Assembly (NCBI GenBank): GCA_001899205.1
Contig: MKVL01000030.1
Location: 163,947-227,946 of the forward strand
Length of the DNA stretch: 64,000 nucleotides
Reading direction: 5' to 3'
Source: Mesorhizobium sp. 65-26
Lineage (GTDB): Bacteria; Pseudomonadota; Alphaproteobacteria; Rhizobiales; Rhizobiaceae
In this document: in pieces, positions 49,111-57,632 of the stretch
How positions within the stretch are numbered: the stretch's first letter is position 1
How the letters are laid out: every line of letters begins with the position of its first letter
The notes under the pieces: generated by a model
What the model saw: only the letters and a program-made list of their open reading frames with translations
Told to the model about the DNA's origin: nothing
The model's database searches: none
Made by a program: the position numbers and the translations under genes

Positions 49111-49178
49111 GCTCCGGGCCGCAAGGGAGCATGATGCCGAGAACCGGATCTCGGTGTCATGCCCCCGGGGCCCGGAGC
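49111..49178 (+). repeat. Stem-loop between sugar-binding protein and permease genes
   Basis: GCTCCGGGCC (49111-49120) pairs with GGCCCGGAGC (49169-49178); a second hairpin, GCATGATGCCGAGA / TCTCGGTGTCATGC, is nested inside and resembles the Rhizobiales palindrome. Placement suits a 3' mRNA stabiliser for the binding-protein message. Confidence 0.75.
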
Positions 49179-49272
49179 TTCCTTGCCCCGCTTTTGCTTT
49201 GCCGCGAACCCGCGCCCACGCGCGCCTGAAATCGAAACCTGACCGCATGGGCTCCAAGGGTTGCCTGGAACC

Positions 49273-50289
49273 ATGCGCCAAACGGATCGACCCATGAGCC
49301 CTCGTACACGCCGCATGCTCGAGCTCGTGCTCGACAACCTCGTCTGGTTCATGCTGGTCTTTGTGCTGGCGGTGTTTTCCATCTTCATTCCCAATTTCTT
49401 CCAAGTGGGAATCTTCGCCAACATCATCGAGGCTTCCAGCGTGCTCGGCGTGATGTCGATCGGCCTGGCGCTGGTGATCATCGCCGGCCATATGGACCTT
49501 TCGGTCGAATCCGTCGCCGCGCTCAGCGCCATGACGGTGGGCATACTGTTCTGTTCCTCGGGCATCGGCATCGGCCTGCAACTGCATCCGGACTGGCTGA
49601 TGGTGCCCGTGTCGCTGGCAATCGCGCTGGCGGTCGGCGGTATCATCGGCGTCATCAACGGCTTCCTCATCGTGCGGCTGAAGATGAGCGCCTTCATCAT
49701 CACGCTGGCCTCCTACATCTGGGTGCGCGGACTGGTGCTCGTCGTATCGGGAGGACGCTCGGCGCAGGATCTCGCGCCCGCCATCCGCTGGTTCGGCATC
49801 CAGCGGCTTCTCGGCCTGCCGCTCACCGCCTGGATCGCGGTCGCCTGCTTCGTCATCTTTTCCCTCATCCTGGCAAAGACGCCCTTCGGCCGGCACCTCG
49901 TCATGATCGGTGGCAACGAAACGGCGACTTTCCGCGCCGGCATCCGGGTCAACCGCAACCTGGTCCTCGCCTTCGTGCTCGCTGGCGCCATTGCCGGCCT
50001 TGCCGGCTGGCTGCTCGCCATCCGTACCTCCGGCGCGACGGCAAACCTCGGCGTCGGGCTGCTGTTCAACGCCTTCGCGGCGGTCGTCATCGGCGGCGTC
50101 AGCCTCAAGGGCGGCGTCGGCACCCTGCCCGGCGTCTATGCCGGCGTGCTGCTGCTTTCGGCCATCAACACGGCGATCAACCTGATGGGCCTGCCGGCCA
50201 ACTTCACCCAGGTCATCCATGGCCTGCTGGTGCTCGCGGCCGTGCTGCTCGACGCGTTCAAACAGACCATTCGCCAGAAGCTTGCATGA
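49273..50289 (+). CDS. ABC sugar transporter permease (CUT2, BPD_transp_2)
   Basis: 338-residue inner-membrane permease of the RbsC/FrcC type with about eight to ten helices. IAGHMDLSVESVAALSAMT is the conserved permease signature region, and GGTLPGVYAGVLLLSAINTAIN-like residues are near the end (AVVIGGVSLKGGVGTLPG). ATG at 49273 is one of three candidate starts (TTG 49261, ATG 49294). Coupled with the ATPase and SBP as one importer. The SDR gene starts 7 bases after its stop. Confidence 0.92.
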   Translation: MRQTDRPMSPRTRRMLELVLDNLVWFMLVFVLAVFSIFIPNFFQVGIFANIIEASSVLGVMSIGLALVIIAGHMDLSVESVAALSAMTVGILFCSSGIGIGLQLHPDWLMVPVSLAIALAVGGIIGVINGFLIVRLKMSAFIITLASYIWVRGLVLVVSGGRSAQDLAPAIRWFGIQRLLGLPLTAWIAVACFVIFSLILAKTPFGRHLVMIGGNETATFRAGIRVNRNLVLAFVLAGAIAGLAGWLLAIRTSGATANLGVGLLFNAFAAVVIGGVSLKGGVGTLPGVYAGVLLLSAINTAINLMGLPANFTQVIHGLLVLAAVLLDAFKQTIRQKLA

Positions 50290-50296
50290 GGCACGC

Positions 50297-51067
50297 ATGA
50301 CCGGACGCATCGAAGGCAAGGTGGCGGTCATCGTCGGCGCCGCGCGCGGCATCGGCAAGGGAATCGCACAGCGCTTCGCCGAGGAAGGCGCCAGGCTCGT
50401 GCTGGCCGACAGCGAGGCGGAGGCAGGCCAGGCGACAGCCGACGAACTGGGCGCGACCTTCATCCGCACCGACATCTCGCGCATGCCGGATGCCGAAGCG
50501 GCCGTCGGCCTCGCGCTGGAACGGCATGGCCGCCTCGACGTCATGATCCAGAACGCCGGCATCTATCCCTGGCAGTTGATCGAGAACACCAGCCCGGACG
50601 ACTGGGACCGCGTCATGGCGGTCAATCTGCGCGGTACCTTCAACGCCGCCCGCGCGGCGCTCGTGCCGATGAAGGCGCAGCGCTTCGGCCGCATGGCCTT
50701 CACTTCATCCATCACCGGGCCTCATGTCAGCAGCCCCGGCCACGGCCACTATTCCGCGAGCAAGGCCGGCATCAACGGTTTCATCCGTTCGGCGGCGCTC
50801 GAATTCTCCAGCTATGGCATCACCGTCAACGGCGTCGAGCCGGGCAACATCCTGACAGAGGCCATCGAAATGCATCGCGGGCCGGCCTTCATCAAGAACA
50901 TGGAGGACGCCATTCCACTTGGGCGGCTCGGCACGCCTCGCGACGTCGCCAACGCCTTCCTGTTCCTGGCTTCGGACGACGCCAGTTATGTGACCGGCAC
51001 GACCATCGTCGTCGACGGCGGCCAGTTGCTGCCCGAGGGCAGCGACTTCCGGCTGCTGCCGCCCTGA
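50297..51067 (+). CDS. Short-chain dehydrogenase/reductase
   Basis: 256-residue NAD(P)-dependent SDR. Cofactor motif GAARGIGKG at about 14-22, NAG at about 97-99, catalytic Ser-Tyr-Lys with YSASKAG at about 157-163, and the usual VDGGQ end. Residue D39 after the second strand (VLADSE) suggests preference for NAD. The gene is the last of the ROK-ABC operon, so it probably oxidises the imported sugar or polyol. ATG at 50297 follows GAGG. Confidence 0.93.
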   Translation: MTGRIEGKVAVIVGAARGIGKGIAQRFAEEGARLVLADSEAEAGQATADELGATFIRTDISRMPDAEAAVGLALERHGRLDVMIQNAGIYPWQLIENTSPDDWDRVMAVNLRGTFNAARAALVPMKAQRFGRMAFTSSITGPHVSSPGHGHYSASKAGINGFIRSAALEFSSYGITVNGVEPGNILTEAIEMHRGPAFIKNMEDAIPLGRLGTPRDVANAFLFLASDDASYVTGTTIVVDGGQLLPEGSDFRLLPP

Positions 51068-51283
51068 CGGTCAATCGGCGGGGCTGATCGAAGGCGATGG
51101 TCGGCGCGAGAGGCGTCCTGTGCCGACACGACAACCAGTCGGACCTATTGCGGGTTGTCGGTCGGCACCATGTGTGGTTTCCTGACCGTGGGGGCGTGTC
51201 AGAACGACGAACCGAGCATTGAGGCTTGTTCTCGCTGCCGCACGCTTTGGTAATCGTCACGTTCTGATGTTGCGGAGCGCGCC

Positions 51284-51715
51284 ATGGATTATCGGACAGC
51301 CACCCCCGACGACCTCGTCACCATCTTTCGCAGCCTGTCTCTTCGGCTCGCCGACCAGTATTCGGTCGCCGGACTGAACATCGAGGACGCGAAGGACGAG
51401 TTCCTGATGAGCCTGAGGGAGCAGCGGGCTCACACCCTTCTGATGGAGGGAGAACCCGTCGCCATCATCGCGTGGCGCGAAATCGGCCATGCGGCGCAAA
51501 CCGCCTTCGCGGCCCATGAGAGCTTCTTTTCCCGTTCGACGGTCCGCTTCTGCAAAAAGCACATTCGCCGCATCCAGGCGCTGTGCGGAAACCTGCCCAT
51601 CGATTCCTACAGTTGGTCCGATCGCGCAGAAGTGGCGAAATGGTTTCGCGTGCTGGGCTTTCGTGAGCGGGAGCGCGGCAACGGCGTCACCATCTTCGAG
51701 CTCGATCCGCAATAG
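51284..51715 (+). CDS. GNAT-like acetyltransferase-fold protein, possibly phage-related
   Basis: 143-residue cytosolic protein starting MDYRTATPDDLVTIFRSLS, the classic GNAT strand-helix opening, with VAIIAWREIG as the central strand. The second half (SWSDRAEVAKWFRVLGFRE) matches the usual C-terminal GNAT pattern; the acetyl-CoA P-loop (QxxGxG/A) is not recognisable, so activity is uncertain. The layout recalls small acetyltransferase-like proteins encoded by podophages. Preceded by 216 bases without a gene. Function unknown. Confidence 0.65.
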   Translation: MDYRTATPDDLVTIFRSLSLRLADQYSVAGLNIEDAKDEFLMSLREQRAHTLLMEGEPVAIIAWREIGHAAQTAFAAHESFFSRSTVRFCKKHIRRIQALCGNLPIDSYSWSDRAEVAKWFRVLGFRERERGNGVTIFELDPQ

Positions 51716-51845
51716 CGGCGAGTTTCGGGCGTTTGCCAGCCCGCTCTCTCACGAAACGCGCGCAGCAGTGTTCATTCGTGACCAAACCAATCCCGGTCTC
51801 GCCCATTTCTTGAGTTGGATAGGGCGGATACGAGAGGAGTCTCAA

Positions 51846-52139
51846 ATGAACCATGCAACATTCGATCGCCCCGTCCCCGTCTTCATCGGGCTCGGCTTCC
51901 CCCAGGAGATCGAAAACGTCCTCGACGCCTACAACATCCTCATCGAGTGGAACGGCATCCCCGACCTGGATCGGGCCGGCGCCATAGAGGTCTGCCGGAA
52001 GGCGATTCGGGGCGAGCGGGACGGCAAGGATGCCCGCGAGGCATTCCAGCGGTTTGTCCGCGGCAAGGGCATCCTCGCGGAGGACGCCTATAGCAACGCA
52101 GCATCGAGGCTGGCCAGGGAATGGTCGGTCCAGCCCTAG
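51846..52139 (+). CDS. DUF982 domain protein
   Basis: 97-residue protein recognised as DUF982, a family almost confined to Rhizobiales: PVFIGLGFPQEIENVLDAYN, EVCRKAIRGERDGKDAREAF, and RFVRGKGIL. The gene starts at an ATG six bases after GAGGAG. Members are often plasmid- or island-borne and have no known function. It ends in a hairpin with a partial T-run (52173-52200) and precedes the tRNA-Val gene, which is transcribed toward it. Confidence 0.85.
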   Translation: MNHATFDRPVPVFIGLGFPQEIENVLDAYNILIEWNGIPDLDRAGAIEVCRKAIRGERDGKDAREAFQRFVRGKGILAEDAYSNAASRLAREWSVQP

Positions 52140-52172
52140 CGCGGCCCGGTCTCGGACGCCCCTGAAAATCCG

Positions 52173-52200
52173 GCGCCCCGGCAAGTCGGGGCGCTTGTCT
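52173..52200 (+). terminator. Terminator after the DUF982 gene
   Basis: GCGCCCCG-GCAAGT-CGGGGCGC, an 8-bp perfect stem (52173-52194), followed by TTGTCTT. Confidence 0.75.
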
Positions 52201-52237
52201 TAAAGTGGCAAGGAAAGACTGCAAAAGCTGGGGATAG

Positions 52238-52313
52238 TGGTGGGCGATGACGGACTCGAACCGCCGACATCCTCGGTGTAAACGAGGCGCTCTACCAACT
52301 GAGCTAATCGCCC
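52238..52313 (-). tRNA. tRNA-Val (anticodon TAC), CCA encoded
   Basis: Minus strand folds as a complete cloverleaf: acceptor GGGCGAT/ATCGCCC, D-stem GCTC/GAGC, anticodon stem CCTCG/CGAGG with loop TTTACAC giving TAC, T-arm with GTTCGAGT. Discriminator A at 52241 is followed by encoded CCA. Confidence 0.97.
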
Positions 52314-52531
52314 GCTCCGGGCCGGACCTTTAAGCGGTCGCGGCAGGCTTCGCAAGGCCAAATGAGCATCGCGTGCGCTGGCTCGCGCGCGGTTTTCGAC
52401 AGCTTCGCGGCGGTTGTCAAAAAACCTTCCGCTGTTTGCTGATAAGGTGCTTCGGCACGCTTGACACCCGCATCCGAACCCCTTATCCACCGCCCCAACG
52501 ACGAACACGGCTGACACGTGCTCGTCAGTGC

Positions 52532-52608
52532 GCGGGTGTAGCTCAGTCGGTTAGAGTGCCGGCCTGTCACGCCGGAGGTCGCGGGTTCGAGCCCCGTCAC
52601 TCGCGCCA
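52532..52608 (+). tRNA. tRNA-Asp (anticodon GTC), CCA encoded
   Basis: Plus strand cloverleaf: acceptor GCGGGTG/CACTCGC with one G-T pair, D-arm AGCTCAGTCGGTTAGAGT, anticodon stem CCGGC/GCCGG with loop CTGTCAC giving GTC, T-loop GTTCGAGC, discriminator G and encoded CCA. It is divergent from the tRNA-Val gene. Confidence 0.97.
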
Positions 52609-52731
52609 TTTTCTCTCTACAGGAATCTTTTTTGTCCTGTTGCGTCAATGAGTTGGCGCCAATGACCTGTCGTGTCTCCGACTTTAGGTACCGCCCGGCG
52701 CCTTAACCAATATCGGAACCATTCCGCCATT

Positions 52732-52762
52732 CTCCCGTTCAGCCCAAGGGCTAAAACGGGAG
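52732..52762 (+). promoter_or_regulatory. Hairpin overlapping the ribosome site of the 67-residue gene
   Basis: CTCCCGTT.AGCCC pairs with GGGCT.AAACGGGAG, an 8 plus 5 bp stem with a two-base loop. The right arm contains the GGGAGAG that serves as ribosome site for the ATG at 52769, so folding would hide it. Confidence 0.6.
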
Positions 52763-52768
52763 AGACAG

Positions 52769-52972
52769 ATGGCTGTGAGATGTCGCGTTTCCATAGACGA
52801 CGACAGGGATGTCGATGAGCTCGCCTTCCAGGAATTGCCGCGAGTCGGTGAGAGCGTTTCGATACCGCTGGAAGGTGCGAACAGGAGTCTTCGCGTGCTG
52901 CGCGTTGTGCATATGCCCGAAACCGAACACGGCGCCTCGACCATGCTGGAGCTGACCAGCAAGATTCTTTAG
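52769..52972 (+). CDS. Small cytosolic protein, function unknown
   Basis: 67-residue protein, acidic N-terminal half (CRVSIDDDRDVDELAFQEL) and beta-rich C-terminal half (SIPLEGANRSLRVLRVVHMPE ... TMLELTSKIL) that looks like a small barrel. GGGAGAG lies seven bases before the ATG but within a stable hairpin, which suggests post-transcriptional control. No family recognised. It is followed at 53038 by the convergent rbsK gene. Reality as a gene rests on the good ribosome site and normal codon use. Confidence 0.6.
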   Translation: MAVRCRVSIDDDRDVDELAFQELPRVGESVSIPLEGANRSLRVLRVVHMPETEHGASTMLELTSKIL

Positions 52973-53037
52973 GCGGCTTCCGCCCATCCGGGAGATTCGG
53001 CCGGGCCAGATGTCTTCCGGTGATTCCCGCGAATGCT

Positions 53038-53958
53038 CTACGCCCCGGCCAGCAGCGCCTCGACCTCATCCAGCGTTGGCATGGACGGCGCGGTGCCGGG
53101 ACGCGTGACGGAAATGCCCGCGACGGCGCAGGCGAAGCGCACGGCTTCCAGTGGCTGGACGCCCTTCGCAAGCGCCGCCGCGAGGCCGCCGTTGAAGGCG
53201 TCCCCTGCCCCCGTCGTCTCCACCACCGGCCCGGCGTTCACCGCGCCGACATGGTCTGAGCGGTCCTTGGTGTGCAGCAACGCTCCTTTTTCGCCGAGGG
53301 TGACGATGACGGCGCCGACCCCTTTCTCCAACAGGCTCTCGGCGGCGCGGCGCGCATCGTCGATCGAGGCGACCTTGATGCCGGTCAGTTCCTCGGCCTC
53401 TGTCTCGTTGGGCGTGACGTAGTCGCACAGCTTGTAGATGCGGTCGGGCAGGCTGGCGGCCGGCGCCGGATTGAGGATGGTCGTCACCCGCGCCTCGCGC
53501 GCGATCTCGAGCGCCTTCAGCGCCGAATCGATCGGCTGCTCGAGCTGAGTGACGAAGACGCCGGCGGAGCGAATCAGATTGGCGTGCGATTCGATGTCGG
53601 CGGGCGAGATCAGCATCGCGGCGCCGGGACTGACGATGATGGCGTTGTTGCCGCTTGCCTCCTCCACGAAGATATAGGCGGCGCCGGTGTAGCTGTCCGG
53701 CGTGTCGATGACGGCGCTCTTCACGCCGGCATCCTTCCACGTCTGCTTCGCCATGGCCGCGAAGGCATCGACACCGAGACGCGTCAGAAAGGTGACGTCA
53801 GCCCCTAGCCTGCCGGCGGCGACGGCCTGGTTGGACCCCTTGCCCCCAGGCCCGAGCTTGAACGAGGTTCCCAGGATGGTTTCGCCGATGCGGGGCTGAC
53901 GCTGCGCCCTGTAGGCTGTGTCGGCGACGAAGACGCCCAGGATGACAACCGGCTTCAT
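53038..53958 (-). CDS. rbsK: Ribokinase-like PfkB sugar kinase
   Basis: 306-residue PfkB kinase of the ribokinase group: VVILGVFVADTAYRA at the start, LGPGGKGSNQAVAAGRLGADV (residues about 34-54, the classic substrate motif), and VVETTGAGDAFNGGLAAAL with the catalytic aspartate. It phosphorylates a pentose or related sugar. Together with the RbsD/FucU gene 21 bases upstream and the MalK-like ATPase it forms a three-gene minus-strand unit. The symbol follows the group; ribose as substrate is not certain because the transporter is CUT1, not the RbsABC type. ATG at 53958 is used. Confidence 0.85.
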   Translation of the reverse strand: MKPVVILGVFVADTAYRAQRQPRIGETILGTSFKLGPGGKGSNQAVAAGRLGADVTFLTRLGVDAFAAMAKQTWKDAGVKSAVIDTPDSYTGAAYIFVEEASGNNAIIVSPGAAMLISPADIESHANLIRSAGVFVTQLEQPIDSALKALEIAREARVTTILNPAPAASLPDRIYKLCDYVTPNETEAEELTGIKVASIDDARRAAESLLEKGVGAVIVTLGEKGALLHTKDRSDHVGAVNAGPVVETTGAGDAFNGGLAAALAKGVQPLEAVRFACAVAGISVTRPGTAPSMPTLDEVEALLAGA

Positions 53959-53979
53959 GATCGACCTGCTCACCAAGCG

Positions 53980-54432
53980 TTACGCAGCATCCGGCGGGAC
54001 GACGCCCTTGCGGAAGGCAAAGCAGCCGTAGAAACGACGCTCGCCCGTCTGGATGACGCAATAGGCCCGCTTGGCGCGCTCGTAGAAGGCATAGCGCTCG
54101 ACGGCGACCATGGGCCAGGACTTGCCCTCGGCCCTGTCGATCTCGCTCTGCACCTCCTTCTGAACCGCCGGAACCTCATCCGGCTTGCCGACGATCTCCA
54201 TCCGCGCGGCGGAATCGTCGACAAAGGTGTCGAGCGGATACAGCGACAGCACCGCCTTGATCACCTCGGGAGCCGGTGCGTCGATTCGCAACAGCCGGCC
54301 GAGCACAGTCTGGCGCGCGACCGAATCGGAGGGGAAGTTGGTGTCGGCGATGATCAGGTCGTCGCCGTGTCCCATGGCCCGCAGCGCATAAAGCACATCG
54401 GCGTTGAGCAGCGGACTTATCCCTTTGAGCAT
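53980..54432 (-). CDS. RbsD/FucU family sugar mutarotase/pyranase
   Basis: 150-residue protein catalysing interconversion of sugar anomers or ring forms. MLKGISPLLNADVLYALRAMGHGDDLIIADTNFP contains the conserved catalytic histidine in GHGD (residues 21-24). The later AERYAFYERAKRAYCVIQTGERRFYGCFAFRKGVV-type end (seen as VERYAFYERAK, then YGCFAFRKG) is nearer FucU than RbsD. Encoded between the ATPase gene (50 bases) and rbsK (21 bases), so it supplies the ring form for the kinase. Confidence 0.92.
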   Translation of the reverse strand: MLKGISPLLNADVLYALRAMGHGDDLIIADTNFPSDSVARQTVLGRLLRIDAPAPEVIKAVLSLYPLDTFVDDSAARMEIVGKPDEVPAVQKEVQSEIDRAEGKSWPMVAVERYAFYERAKRAYCVIQTGERRFYGCFAFRKGVVPPDAA

Positions 54433-54482
54433 ACTGTTCCTCGCTAATAGACTTGCAGCCGGACCGGGTCTGGTCCTGCGGT

Positions 54483-55541
<1,059 letters not shown>

Positions 55542-55637
55542 CGTCCCCCCATTCGGCCAGATTGCCGTAGAAGCGAAAGCTAACCAACGCCATCGGCAAG
55601 GGCAAGACAGTCTCTTATAGATAAAAACCCGTTCTCG

Positions 55638-55666
55638 TTGACACGGCAACCGGTTGCGAGAATAGT
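55638..55666 (+). promoter_or_regulatory. Promoter of the CUT1 operon with LacI-type operator in the spacer
   Basis: TTGACA (55638-55643) and AATAGT (55661-55666) are exactly 17 bases apart. The spacer holds GCAACCGGTTGC (55646-55657), a perfect 12-bp palindrome with central CG as in LacI/GalR operators. It faces the SBP gene 157 bases downstream. Bound repressor would block RNA polymerase. Confidence 0.75.
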
Positions 55667-55822
55667 GTCGGGCGCCAGTCCGAATGCCGGTGTTCTACCC
55701 GAAAATCGGAACCTGAAGCGACGCGGGATTGGGGGGCCCGCGCATTCCGCTTTTTGCTTGGGGCCGGCGTCCGTCACGATTGGCATATTGGTTCACGACT
55801 GATGTTCTGGGAGGAATAGTCG

Positions 55823-57487
55823 ATGAGAGTGGGTCTCTATGAGAAACTCGTGCGTGCCGGAGCTACACGGCGCGATGTGCTGAAAGGCGCGGCGAGCATG
55901 GCGGCGATCGCCGCCGCTTCGGGCACCGGGCTCGGCGCCCTGACGCGCCCGGCCTCGGCCGCGGAGGAACTGCGCGCAAAAATCCTGCAGATTCCCGGCG
56001 TCGGCAAGGGTCAGCCGACAGACGCCGATTTCCAGAAGGTGGGCGAGCTCTGCCTCGGCGCGACCAAGGCGAACGTCAAGGAGGGCGAATTCGCCGGCGT
56101 GGAGCTCAAGTTCATGGGCCTCAACAACCAGAACCTGCACAACGTGCTGTTCCGCGGCTTCCTGAAGCCGTGGGAGGCCTATACCGGCGCCAAGATCAGT
56201 TGGATCGACCTGGCGCAGGCCGACTACAACGCCCGCCTGCAGCAGTCGATAGCGACCGGAACCGTGGACTTCGACATTGCAGAGATGGGCGCGCCTTTCG
56301 AAGGCGATGTCTGCGGCAAGGGGCTCACGTCGGAAATGCCCGACTGGGTCAAGAAGCAGATCGACATCGACGACCTGGTCAATTACCTGAAGCCGCCGGT
56401 CGGCACCTGGAATGGCAAGCAGTATCGCGTGACGATCGACGGCGACACGCACAATTTCAACTACCGCACCGACATTTTCGCCGATGCCGACCTTGCCAAG
56501 GAATGGAAGGCGAGCGGGGCGACGACGGAATGGGGCGTGCCGAAGACCTGGCAGCAGGTCCAGGCCGTCACAAAATTCCTCAAGGGCAAGAAGTTCAAGG
56601 GCCAGGACCTCTACGGCTATCTCGACGCGCCCAAGCCCTGGGGCGGCTTCGGCTTCTATTTCCTCGGCAGCCGCGCCACCGCCTATGCCAAGCACCCGGA
56701 CGACAAGGCCTGGCTGTTCGATCCCGACACGATGAAGCCGCGCGTCAACAATCCGGCCTGGGTGCGCGCCATACAGGACGTGATCGACGCCCTGCCCTCG
56801 GAACCCGCCGACCAGATCAATGCCGATCCGAACACCACCGGTTTCCAGCAATTCCTGGCCGGGACCGGTTCAATGATCCCCTGGTGGGGTGACATCGGTT
56901 CCAACGCCAAGACCAACGATTCCTCGGTGATCGGCGACCTCTGCGGCTTCGACATCTTGCCGGGCTCGGACGACGTTTACAATTCCAAGACCGGCCAATG
57001 GGACAAGCTGCCGGGCGGACCGAACTACGCGCCCAACCTCGCTTATCTCGGCTGGGGCATCTATGTCATGGCCCGTGTCGACAGCGACCCCAAGAAGCAG
57101 AAAGCTGCCTGGAGCGCCGCTGCGCATCTCGGCGGCAAGGATCTGGCGATCTGGACGGCCATGTATCCGTCCGGCTTCCAGTGCTACCGCAACAGCCAGC
57201 ACAACATCGACGAATGGGTAGCGGCCGGCTACGACAAGGCATTCATCTCGAATTATCTCGATTCCCAGTTCAACTCGTACAACCATCCGAACGGTGCAAT
57301 CGAGCCGCGCATCCCCGGCATCTTCCAGTACTACAGCGCCGCCGAGGACATCCTTGCCAACACTTTCGCCGGCAAGATGAAGGCACAGGAAGGCGCCGAC
57401 GCGATCGCAGCCGCCTGGGAGAAACTGACCGACCAGATCGGACGCGAGAACCAGATCAAGCTCTACAAGGCTTCGCTCGGCATATAG
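55823..57487 (+). CDS. ABC sugar-binding protein, CUT1 class, Tat-exported
   Basis: 554-residue extracellular solute-binding protein (family 1). The N-terminus carries a twin-arginine signal, ATRRDVLKGAASMAAIA, then a cut near RPASAAEE. Binding-domain features: WEAYTGAKISWIDLAQADYNARLQQSIATG split in two, NGKQYRVTIDGDTHNFNYRTD, TGSMIPWWGDIGS and FQYYSAAEDIL near the end. It is longer than the usual 420 residues. First gene of the SBP-permease-permease operon, downstream of the LacI-operator promoter. Confidence 0.92.
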   Translation: MRVGLYEKLVRAGATRRDVLKGAASMAAIAAASGTGLGALTRPASAAEELRAKILQIPGVGKGQPTDADFQKVGELCLGATKANVKEGEFAGVELKFMGLNNQNLHNVLFRGFLKPWEAYTGAKISWIDLAQADYNARLQQSIATGTVDFDIAEMGAPFEGDVCGKGLTSEMPDWVKKQIDIDDLVNYLKPPVGTWNGKQYRVTIDGDTHNFNYRTDIFADADLAKEWKASGATTEWGVPKTWQQVQAVTKFLKGKKFKGQDLYGYLDAPKPWGGFGFYFLGSRATAYAKHPDDKAWLFDPDTMKPRVNNPAWVRAIQDVIDALPSEPADQINADPNTTGFQQFLAGTGSMIPWWGDIGSNAKTNDSSVIGDLCGFDILPGSDDVYNSKTGQWDKLPGGPNYAPNLAYLGWGIYVMARVDSDPKKQKAAWSAAAHLGGKDLAIWTAMYPSGFQCYRNSQHNIDEWVAAGYDKAFISNYLDSQFNSYNHPNGAIEPRIPGIFQYYSAAEDILANTFAGKMKAQEGADAIAAAWEKLTDQIGRENQIKLYKASLGI

Positions 57488-57502
57488 GCCGGCTCAAGTC
57501 GC

Positions 57503-57527
57503 GCCCGGCGGCACGTCGCCGCCGGGC
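57503..57527 (+). repeat. Stem-loop between CUT1 binding protein and permease genes
   Basis: GCCCGGCGGC-ACGTC-GCCGCCGGGC, a 10-bp perfect GC stem 15 bases after the SBP stop and about 105 bases before the first permease gene. No T-run, so it fits mRNA stabilisation or partial attenuation. Confidence 0.75.
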
Positions 57528-57632
57528 CACGCCGGCCCCACCGGCATCTCCTGCATCGGTTTGACTTAGTCGCATCCATGCAACCACGGGCTATTCGCCC
57601 CGGCTGCGGGATGCTCCAACGAGGCGACAGGC

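Noticed and set aside
47779-50562. 927-residue open frame on the minus strand
   Set aside because: Antisense to the ABC importer and SDR genes; low-complexity H, D, R and Q content and no recognisable domain.
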